Source: JAGLTN01 sp023135255
GTDB taxonomy: Bacteria; Planctomycetota; Phycisphaerae; Sedimentisphaerales; Anaerobacaceae
Reading direction: 5' to 3'
NCBI GenBank assembly: GCA_030639495.1
Contig: DAOWCP010000072.1
Location: 1 to 13,106 of the forward strand
Length of the DNA stretch: 13,106 bases
Program-made: the position numbers and the translations under genes
Shown here: piece by piece, positions 1-5,949 of the stretch
How positions within the stretch are numbered: position 1 is the stretch's first letter
How the letters are laid out: every line of letters begins with the position of its first letter
Notes under the pieces: generated by a model
Seen by the model: only the letters and a program-made list of their open reading frames with translations
Told to the model about the DNA's origin: nothing
Databases searched by the model: none

Positions 1-1
1 A

Positions 2-112
2 ATAACGCTTATATTTATCAGACAATCAGAAGAAGAAAAAGTTCCCGAAATATTGCTGTCAGCAAGTCAATTCGGCAAAATTAACCCAAAAACAGGAAAA
101 CCAGCGAGATAA
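2..112 (+). CDS. Probable C-terminal end of an unidentified gene (partial, 5' end outside window)
   Basis: Plus-strand frame 2 is open from the window edge for 36 codons and stops with TAA at 110-112. The encoded tail starts hydrophobic (ITLIFI), continues through an acidic stretch (RQSEEEKVPEILL) and ends in a basic segment (NPKTGKPAR). The residue mix and codon choice look like real coding sequence, and the other plus frames stop sooner or read less naturally. If real, the gene converges on the minus-strand operon ending at 253, leaving about 140 bases of AT-rich sequence between them. I do not recognise the family. The fragment is short enough that a chance open frame cannot be excluded. 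Confidence 0.4.
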   Translation: MTLIFIRQSEEEKVPEILLSASQFGKINPKTGKPAR

Positions 113-252
113 AAAATCCGGTAGAAAATCTATTTATGAATATTTTTTTGAAAATTAAAAAAATAACAGAATTGCTGAACGTCCGATTTTTATTATTTTA
201 TCTGACCATAAGGCCGGTGATTGCCGATTGCTGAAAAATACTTAGAATAGAC

Positions 253-1500
253 TTATCTGCGGGATTTGTTCCTGATGTTTTCGATACGCTTGCGAGACCG
301 GCTTCTGCGGATGTCCTGCTGAACCTTTGCCAGCTTTTTATCAAGTGCGCTTAATTTCCCCTTATCTTCAGGACTGATTTCTGTCGTCTTAAGCTTTGAA
401 ATAGCTCTTCTGAGATACTCGGCGTCCTGTTGAACACTTTTCTCAATATTCTCCACCTCTGCACTATTCTTATTAGACTTGATCTGCTCAAGTTTTTCTG
501 ACAATTCATCCATAAGTCCTGATGCTTCTTCTACAGTCTGAACATCAGAGGTTTCATCTTGAGGCTTTTCAACTTTCCGCCTTTTATCAACTTCAGCTTT
601 TGCAGAGGGCTTTTTTGCACCTGGAGTATCGGAAGAATCAGCTCCATCGCCGGGGGCTTTAAACATCTGACCAGCCTGTTCCAAAAGCTGCTTCGACATC
701 AACTCTTGTTGCTTAATTGCATCTTCATCTTTTCCACCGGAAGAATCAGCACCCTCGGAGGCCTTAAACATCTGTCCAACCTGATCCAAAAGTTGCTCCA
801 TCATCAACTCCTGCTGCTTAACTTCCTCTTCTGACAATTCCGGACGTGCTTTTAACCTATTGGTAGCTGATGATTCAACGCCCCTTGAAGTTTTTGATTT
901 CAAATCAGAAGGCGCCGATAACATCGATTCGATCTGACCTGACAATTCTTTCATATCAGGCTGCTTACCCTTTAGAAGGCTCATTTTAACCGGCTTATCA
1001 ACTGTCATTTCCGATGTGTTTTTCCCATCACGAATCACAATCGTACCACCTGGTTTGACCTCTTCTATTACCAGATGTCCGACTTTTTCTCCCTGTCTGA
1101 TCCACCTTAACCCTTTGCCTGCAATATCCAACAATGCCAAAGACATCGAAGGATCAGACTCAGCGTAGCTTGTTCCGACAATTTTAAATTTGGCTGAAAC
1201 ATTCGTAGGTTTTTTGACTATAGATTTGGTTCTCTTATCGATCTTAGGCGGACGCTTTTTCACCTTTTGAGGCGGATTAAGATACAATGCGAACGATTTT
1301 GCCTCTTTTACCAGCGGAGATTCCTTATCTTTCGACTTTTTCGTCCGCTTGCCCTGAGTTTTCTTGAATTTCTCTACTACGCTCGGAGAATCCAGAAGCT
1401 TCCTTATATTCTTATCCCTTTTGGAAGCATAAGCATCGCTGCAGTTCCACGAAACCGCTGTTACAACAACAGACAATATTATTCCACGTAATATTCGCAT
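253..1500 (-). CDS. Exported protein with GspC/PilP-like domain and coiled-coil repeats, function unknown
   Basis: A 415-residue protein with an N-terminal signal peptide (residues 1 to about 25, ending DAYA). A highly basic linker rich in Lys, Arg and Pro (about 27-100) follows. Residues 103-175 form a compact beta-rich patch (FKIVGTSY, LALLDIAGKG, WIRQGEKVGHLVIEEVKPGG, VIRDG) that resembles the homology region of GspC/PilP proteins of type II secretion and type IV pilus systems. The rest is polar and helical, with a near-duplicate at residues 228-254 and 263-290 (core KQQELM...QLL.Q.GQMFKA) and a final coiled coil (about 320-410) ending in Arg/Lys-rich sequence. It starts 2 bases after the cytochrome gene stops, so translation is probably coupled. 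By inference it is a periplasmic adaptor or scaffold. No secretin or other secretion gene is next to it, so a secretion role is not established. Confidence 0.8.
   Translation of the reverse strand: MRILRGIILSVVVTAVSWNCSDAYASKRDKNIRKLLDSPSVVEKFKKTQGKRTKKSKDKESPLVKEAKSFALYLNPPQKVKKRPPKIDKRTKSIVKKPTNVSAKFKIVGTSYAESDPSMSLALLDIAGKGLRWIRQGEKVGHLVIEEVKPGGTIVIRDGKNTSEMTVDKPVKMSLLKGKQPDMKELSGQIESMLSAPSDLKSKTSRGVESSATNRLKARPELSEEEVKQQELMMEQLLDQVGQMFKASEGADSSGGKDEDAIKQQELMSKQLLEQAGQMFKAPGDGADSSDTPGAKKPSAKAEVDKRRKVEKPQDETSDVQTVEEASGLMDELSEKLEQIKSNKNSAEVENIEKSVQQDAEYLRRAISKLKTTEISPEDKGKLSALDKKLAKVQQDIRRSRSRKRIENIRNKSRR
631..819 (-). repeat. Internal duplication inside the GspC/PilP-like gene
   Basis: Two copies of an approximately 27-28 residue unit are encoded at 739-819 and 631-714, 35 codons apart. 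Both read KQQELM, then a QLL.Q.GQMFKA core, then an acidic/Gly stretch ending GADSS. The DNA is also clearly similar (both contain gaagaatcagc, taaacatctg, ccaaaag and catcaactc on the plus strand), so the duplication is fairly recent or kept homogeneous. The pattern suits an amphipathic helix followed by a flexible linker. Confidence 0.85.
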
Positions 1501-1502
1501 AT

Positions 1503-2837
1503 CTATTCTTCTGTTTCTTTAGGCTCTTCTTTTACTTTGACATCTTCAGCCGGCTTTTGTTCCTGCCAATGTTCAATTTTCTCAAAATATTCTTTTTCAT
1601 TGTCTGCATAATCCGTGCTGTGCTCAGGAGTATGACATTCAGTGCACGCCAACTGGGGCATTGTCGTTTTTTCATAACCTTCGCTCACCACATGCTCAGA
1701 ACCAGGCCCATGACAAGTTTCACAGCCCACATCTCTCAAATGCGGGGTTCGGTCTTCTGTCGTAAAACCCATGTCGTAATCAAAACCAACCACATGACAA
1801 CCCACACATTCCGGGTCATACTGAGAGCCGACTTTTTCCAAAGTTGAATAAGCCCATGAATGCCTTTTCTGGCTCCATTTTTCATATTCATACTCATGGC
1901 AAGATTTACAGCTATCAGAACCGAGATATATCAAATTTTCTTCCATTTTAAAGCGGGGATGTTTTTCAATAAGCCCCACCTCAGCAACAAGCTGCTGATA
2001 AACTTTATACAGCTCAACCAATGAAGGATTCTGTTCAATATCTTCAGTTAAAGGCACAGATGAAAACTTCAGCTGCGGCCTTTTTGTCTTCTTCGGCCAG
2101 ATTATATCAACTCTCCCGATATATTTGCCAAATCTGCCCCCGCTAATAACCAAAGCACCGGTTTTAGTGGTTTTTTGAAGTGCCGGTTCATCAGAGCTGG
2201 GAGGTATTATCAGACAGTCAACAACCTTCATATCAACCTTACCTGCTGTTTTTCCATCGCCGGTAACTATAAGAATATTGATAGAATCACCGCTTTTTTT
2301 GCTGTTGAAAAGGCCTTTAACCTGTTTTTGTGAATCTTTATTTGAATCGATACCTGCCAAATTTATATTAAATATCCTGCCATTTTTAAGGGTTATTTTC
2401 TTAGTAAAACTCCTCGCAAAAGAAGATTCTTTGCTGCCATCCGAAGTAACAATCTTAAAAGACTGGCCGTTACCGTCCGATAATCCGAGGTTAGATGCAA
2501 TCTCAACATCGCTTTTTGTAAGATTAATCACATCATAGGCTAAAATACCAAAAGCCTCTATCATGATGTTAAACTTTATCATATCCTGCTCGCCGTCACC
2601 TTCGACAAACGAACCGGTATCAATTACTAACCTTCGGGAATCGTTGACCTGGTCGAAAACAGCACTGCGTCGGTCAATACCACCAAGTTGCCCCCCACTG
2701 CAACCACAAGGCTTAAGTTCACCTCTGTCGTTGCCGGTAAAAAAAATGGCTGCGGTATCATCAGGGCACAGACCCTCAGCCGAGGCTATGCTGAACATAG
2801 CCAAAAATACAAATAGTAAATAAATTGACCGAATCAT
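1503..2837 (-). CDS. Tetraheme c-type cytochrome (cytochrome c554-like) with UshA/SoxB-like N-terminal region
   Basis: A 444-residue exported protein. The signal peptide is residues 1-20 (ending SIASA), so it should act in the periplasm, where c hemes are attached. Residues 29-110 read FFTGNDRGELKPCGCSGG, then LGGIDRR, then VIDTGSF, which resembles the start of UshA/SoxB-type calcineurin-like phosphatases; the metal-ligand set appears incomplete. The C-terminal third carries four CxxCH heme sites: CKSCH 310-314, CVGCH 344-348, CETCH 372-376 (followed by GPGSEH) and CTECH 398-402. This spacing, with extra His at 326, 366 and 382 as possible distal ligands, matches the cytochrome c554 family. 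The protein ends in an acidic tail. It probably lies in an operon after the DUF1573 gene (101 bases apart, with a stem-loop between) and before the GspC-like gene (2 bases). Electron transfer is the likely role; partners are unknown. No good ribosome binding site precedes the start. Confidence 0.85.
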   Translation of the reverse strand: MIRSIYLLFVFLAMFSIASAEGLCPDDTAAIFFTGNDRGELKPCGCSGGQLGGIDRRSAVFDQVNDSRRLVIDTGSFVEGDGEQDMIKFNIMIEAFGILAYDVINLTKSDVEIASNLGLSDGNGQSFKIVTSDGSKESSFARSFTKKITLKNGRIFNINLAGIDSNKDSQKQVKGLFNSKKSGDSINILIVTGDGKTAGKVDMKVVDCLIIPPSSDEPALQKTTKTGALVISGGRFGKYIGRVDIIWPKKTKRPQLKFSSVPLTEDIEQNPSLVELYKVYQQLVAEVGLIEKHPRFKMEENLIYLGSDSCKSCHEYEYEKWSQKRHSWAYSTLEKVGSQYDPECVGCHVVGFDYDMGFTTEDRTPHLRDVGCETCHGPGSEHVVSEGYEKTTMPQLACTECHTPEHSTDYADNEKEYFEKIEHWQEQKPAEDVKVKEEPKETEE

Positions 2838-2881
2838 AGTATTATACTAATTCCAGTTGAATTTTTCAGTTTATCCGCGGG

Positions 2882-2903
2882 TATCCCGATATACATCGGG
2901 ATA
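2882..2903. repeat. Perfect 9-bp stem-loop between two operon genes
   Basis: TATCCCGAT (2882-2890) is followed by a 4-base loop and its exact complement ATCGGGATA (2895-2903). It lies in the 101-base gap between the DUF1573 gene and the cytochrome gene. Neither side has a T-run, so it does not look like a classical terminator. It could be an mRNA processing or stability hairpin that sets the ratio of the two proteins, or a copy of a dispersed palindromic repeat. Confidence 0.7.
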
Positions 2904-2938
2904 TTATCCTGAAAGGTATTATGAGCTTACCTGCCCGA

Positions 2939-4024
2939 TTATTTTGCCTTTTTCTTTGCGTAAAAACCACGACATACAACAGTTAACCTTCCGCCATCTT
3001 TGATATCGATTGATAAAACATCTTTGAAGAAATTCTTATTATTTTCAATCTCTGGTGGATTGATCTGAATTTCAATTATATATCTCTTACCATCTTTCTG
3101 CTGGCTCAATACCTCAATGAGGCCTTTTTCTGATTTTACTGATTCAACCTCAAAATCATCCTTGTAATTACTGAGAATATAAATCTTCCTTTTTATCGGA
3201 ACATCAGGCTCTGAGTTAAAAGCAATGATTGACGGCGGTGTACTTTTAAATCTCTGCAATGCTTCAAAGCTTATCGTCTTGCTGCGACACTGTGGATGCG
3301 TCAGGCTGATATCTATTCTGCCGTTAAGGCCTCTCTTGAGCTTCTCAACATCAACCTTTGGTTTCAATACAAACTTCGTAGCTTTAACAGATGGATCAAA
3401 ATCAGCTGTAATACAATCAGCGGTTGATTTAATTCGCTTTATAGAAAACTCCTTACCATCAAGGCTTTCAATTACAATATCAGGACAGCCGGCATTTTCT
3501 TCTTTCAAAGAAAGATTCAATCTGTGAGGGGTATGCTTAACCTTTTCGACTATTTCTGCTTTTAATGTAAGTTGGATCTTCCCATCATCTTTATCATTAG
3601 TATAAACATACAGACGACGTGTCACCATCCCTGCCTTGCTTCCGGAATTATATCTTACTTTCAACTCTCCACTTTCACCCGGAGCATATTCTTTCTTCTC
3701 AAGGGTGAACGGTGTACAACCACAGGTTTTCGTCACTTTGGTTATCTTAAGAGCTTCATCTCCAATATTGGAAAACTTAAAGCCATAAACACTCTTGGAA
3801 CTGGGACCAACTTTTCCAAAATCATGCATCGAACCTTCAAATTCAATTTGAGGCCCTGAGCCAGTTACTTTAATTTCAGCTGTCTTTTTCACAGCTTCTT
3901 TTTCTTTTGAATCTTCAATCTTTAAAGGCTGTTTTTTTTCTTTTGCCTGCTGCTCGCAACCAACCTGCGAAAACATCAAAAAGCCAAAGACACTTATGAC
4001 CAAAATAATAAAACTACGTCTCAT
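2939..4024 (-). CDS. DUF1573 protein with lipoprotein-like signal and three Ig-like modules
   Basis: An exported protein, 361 residues from the start chosen here. The frame also opens at 4030, but GGAG (plus-strand CTCC 4033-4036) lies 8 bases from the ATG at 4024 and only 2 from the one at 4030, so 4024 is preferred. The signal region (RRSFIILVISVFGFLMFSQVGC) ends at a Cys that could be lipidated; the -3 residue is Gln, so the lipobox is imperfect. Numbered from the 4030 start, residues 61-160 are a typical DUF1573 domain (FEGSMHDFGKV, TCGCT, YAPGESGELKVRY, YVYTNDKDD). Two further stretches (about 166-262 and 264-358) show similar beta-strand spacing and look like Ig-like (ASH/MSP-type) modules. 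DUF1573 proteins are common in Planctomycetota and Bacteroidota, but their role is poorly defined. It is first in a probable operon with a tetraheme cytochrome. Confidence 0.85.
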   Translation of the reverse strand: MRRSFIILVISVFGFLMFSQVGCEQQAKEKKQPLKIEDSKEKEAVKKTAEIKVTGSGPQIEFEGSMHDFGKVGPSSKSVYGFKFSNIGDEALKITKVTKTCGCTPFTLEKKEYAPGESGELKVRYNSGSKAGMVTRRLYVYTNDKDDGKIQLTLKAEIVEKVKHTPHRLNLSLKEENAGCPDIVIESLDGKEFSIKRIKSTADCITADFDPSVKATKFVLKPKVDVEKLKRGLNGRIDISLTHPQCRSKTISFEALQRFKSTPPSIIAFNSEPDVPIKRKIYILSNYKDDFEVESVKSEKGLIEVLSQQKDGKRYIIEIQINPPEIENNKNFFKDVLSIDIKDGGRLTVVCRGFYAKKKAK

Positions 4025-4032
4025 AATCATTT

Positions 4033-4036
4033 CTCC
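4033..4036 (-). promoter_or_regulatory. Ribosome binding site deciding the DUF1573 start
   Basis: On the minus strand GGAG lies 8 bases before the ATG at 4024 and 2 bases before the in-frame ATG at 4030. Normal spacing favours 4024. The site overlaps the first copy of the CCAGTTAAAC motif (4035-4044), so a protein bound to that DNA motif would sit at the extreme start of the gene. Confidence 0.6.
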
Positions 4037-4258
4037 AGTTAAACTTATATATAACTTTAATCTCGTTAAAAACAGCGTTTAAGTTTAACGAAAAGGATGT
4101 TTTCAAGCAAGATTTTTTCTTTCCACAATCATTCAATAGTAACAATACGTAACAATAGCGACAGAGGTTGGCATTTTTTAGATGGTTAAACTGGCAAAAT
4201 ATGGCTTTATAGCCGATATACCATACATTAACATCCCACTAGGGATATGTTTAACTGG
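4035..4258. repeat. Set of inverted GTTWAACTGG motifs in the divergent intergenic region
   Basis: CCAGTTAAAC at 4035-4044 is the exact reverse complement of GTTTAACTGG at 4249-4258. A third copy with one change, GTTAAACTGG, lies at 4185-4194. A further 8-bp inverted repeat with the same core, TCGTTAAA (4063-4070) and TTTAACGA (4084-4091), has a 13-base gap. The copies sit near both divergent start codons. They are candidate sites for one regulator shared by the DUF1573 operon and the glycosyltransferase operon. The core is AT-rich, so some copies may be chance. Confidence 0.45.
4139..4157. repeat. Tandem direct repeat with 10-bp period
   Basis: GTAACAATA occurs at 4139-4147 and again at 4149-4157, one base apart, a repeat of one helical turn in the divergent intergenic region. 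A dimeric regulator could bind both on one DNA face. Only two copies exist, so this is suggestive only. Confidence 0.4.
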
Positions 4259-4301
4259 TTTATTGATGGGCTGTTATGAAAAAAACGAGACATATAAATA
4301 A
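4182..4301 (+). CDS. Possible 39-codon small ORF overlapping the glycosyltransferase start
   Basis: ATG at 4182 opens a frame that stops with TAA at 4299-4301, overlapping the first 26 bases of the glycosyltransferase gene in another frame. The peptide has a short Lys-containing start, a hydrophobic middle (INIPLGICLTGLLMGC) resembling a lipobox, and a short polar tail (YEKNETYK). A possible ribosome site AGAGG (4163-4167) is 14 bases upstream, which is too far for comfort. It could be a translational-coupling leader or a tiny lipoprotein, or simply chance in AT-rich DNA. Confidence 0.2.
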   Translation: MVKLAKYGFIADIPYINIPLGICLTGLLMGCYEKNETYK

Positions 4302-5931
4302 AATAAAAAAAAATATACCCAAACCGGTAAAAATACCATCAGACAATAAAATTTTGAACTGGAAGTATTGGGCCATCGCAATACTTGCGTTTTTATGCCT
4401 TTGTATAGTTTCGATGAGGCTATACACCTACAATGAGCCTTTTGAAAGAGACATTACCAGCCATGCGGTGATCGCCCATGAAATGCTCAATGGTAAGCCT
4501 TTATACTCGGACCTGTGGGACAGCAAACCTCCTGCTATATTTGTCACATACGCAATAGCGGAAATCCTATTCGGCTACGGGCCTTTACAAGTCTTCTTCA
4601 TAGGAATAATTTCAGCTATCGTAACTATGATAGGCATATACCATGCCGGCAAAAAAATATCCTCCGCCGCTGGTGGGCTATGGGCAGCTGCATTGTGGGC
4701 CTTTATCTGCAGCGACCTGTGGCTTTGGGCAAACCAACCTAACATCGAAGTCGGAATAAACGCATGCCTGGTATGGGCATTTGTATTGATGTTAGGGGCA
4801 GACAGTACAAAACTTCAGCCTGGCAGATGGATATCTGTCGGCTTACTATTTGCCTGCGCAACACTTTACAAACCAGTAGCCATAGCATTTGCTATCCTAC
4901 TGGCTGGAGCCTATGTAATCATAAACTTCTCCGACAAACAGAAAAGAAAAATGGCGGTTTTACATTTCTGTATTATAGGTGCAGCGGCGGCAGCTCTGTG
5001 GTTTTCAGTTTTCGGCTACTTCGCCGCTACAGGCAGATTCCAGATATTCTACGATACAATGGTGACTTATGGCCAATATTACACAAAGAGCAGAGGCGGA
5101 AGTTTAGGACAGAATGTTATTGAAGGACTAACCATAAAAAGATTATTCCCACGTGCAGTAAAAAGCACAACAGTCCTCGGCGTTGTTGCTGTAATTGGAA
5201 TCATTGCCGGTCTTTGGAAAGGCTGTCGCAAGAAATGGGTACTGGTTGCTGTTATGCTCATCAGCGGACATCTTGCTGTATCTCTGCCGGGAAGATTCTA
5301 TAATCACTATTATCAACTCTGGCTCATCGGATTAACCGTCGCCGCGGGTTCCGCTTTGGCAATAAAAACCGCAAAAGAAAAACAAATACCACTATGGGTC
5401 ACGAACACTACAGGTTCCATCGCTTTGGCAATTTTAATAATAATGGTTTGGCCTCAATATAAACTTTCACCAGATATGTGGTCCGCAAACAAGCAAGGCC
5501 CGCAGTACATAATCACAAAACAAATTGCGACAGAACTTGATAAATTGCTCAAAGATGATGAGACATTATATGTATGGGGCATTAACCCGTCCTTGTACTT
5601 CTGGACAAAACGTCCCGCACCCACAGGCGTGATCTGGGCTACCGATATGATGGACAGCCCAGGAGCAAAAGCAGAAAACCCGCTGGCAAAAGCACATACA
5701 GAAAGAGCTTTGCAGGATTTGAAAAAAGCAAAGCCCGAAATAATAGCAATAAACCTGCAACATGTCCAAAGGCCTAAGGAACATCCGGTAGTGATATGGA
5801 TGATGCAGAATTATGTAAAAATGCCGGGCAATGCGCAAATAGGACTACTAAACCAAAGGCCTTTCTTCTATATACTAATTCGCAAAGATGGTCAGCTTAT
5901 AAAAAGACTAAATACTCAGAAACAATCCTAA
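4276..5931 (+). CDS. GT39/PMT-like membrane glycosyltransferase
   Basis: A 551-residue polytopic membrane protein of the family that transfers a sugar from a polyprenyl-phosphate donor on the outer face of the inner membrane. After a basic cytoplasmic start and the first membrane helix (about 31-50), the extracytoplasmic loop carries the acidic motif ERD (57-59), as in the Asp/Glu-containing first loop of PMT and ArnT. Next come HEMLNGKPLY and the DSKPP motif (82-86), typical of bacterial GT39-like proteins. Several hydrophobic helices follow (roughly 89-400), with PGRFYNHYY at 338-346, another usual family signature. A soluble C-terminal domain (about 405-551) probably faces the periplasm. 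The substrate cannot be read from sequence; protein, lipid A or another surface polymer are all possible. The start has only a weak ribosome site. A second enzyme of the same kind begins 18 bases downstream. Confidence 0.88.
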   Translation: MKKTRHINKIKKNIPKPVKIPSDNKILNWKYWAIAILAFLCLCIVSMRLYTYNEPFERDITSHAVIAHEMLNGKPLYSDLWDSKPPAIFVTYAIAEILFGYGPLQVFFIGIISAIVTMIGIYHAGKKISSAAGGLWAAALWAFICSDLWLWANQPNIEVGINACLVWAFVLMLGADSTKLQPGRWISVGLLFACATLYKPVAIAFAILLAGAYVIINFSDKQKRKMAVLHFCIIGAAAAALWFSVFGYFAATGRFQIFYDTMVTYGQYYTKSRGGSLGQNVIEGLTIKRLFPRAVKSTTVLGVVAVIGIIAGLWKGCRKKWVLVAVMLISGHLAVSLPGRFYNHYYQLWLIGLTVAAGSALAIKTAKEKQIPLWVTNTTGSIALAILIIMVWPQYKLSPDMWSANKQGPQYIITKQIATELDKLLKDDETLYVWGINPSLYFWTKRPAPTGVIWATDMMDSPGAKAENPLAKAHTERALQDLKKAKPEIIAINLQHVQRPKEHPVVIWMMQNYVKMPGNAQIGLLNQRPFFYILIRKDGQLIKRLNTQKQS

Positions 5932-5949
5932 CCAGTAACAGGAAAGATT

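Noticed and set aside
113..252. Possible terminator(s) in the convergent gap
   Set aside because: T-runs are present (7 T at about 146-152), but the neighbouring stems are only 3-4 bp, so no convincing intrinsic terminator can be called.
2841..2846. TATAAT on the minus strand directly before the cytochrome start, hinting at a leaderless promoter
   Set aside because: The -35 at 17 bases is only CTGAAA (4 of 6), the predicted start would fall inside or at the ATG, and the gene is more simply explained as operon member; chance in AT-rich DNA is likely.
4191..4206. Sigma54-like TGG...GC pattern upstream of the glycosyltransferases
   Set aside because: The GG-to-GC spacing is one base short of the required spacing and the flanking consensus bases are missing.
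4233..4246. Small hairpin ATCCC/GGGAT before the glycosyltransferase start
   Set aside because: Only 5 bp with a 4-base loop and no T-run; too weak to call as a regulatory element.
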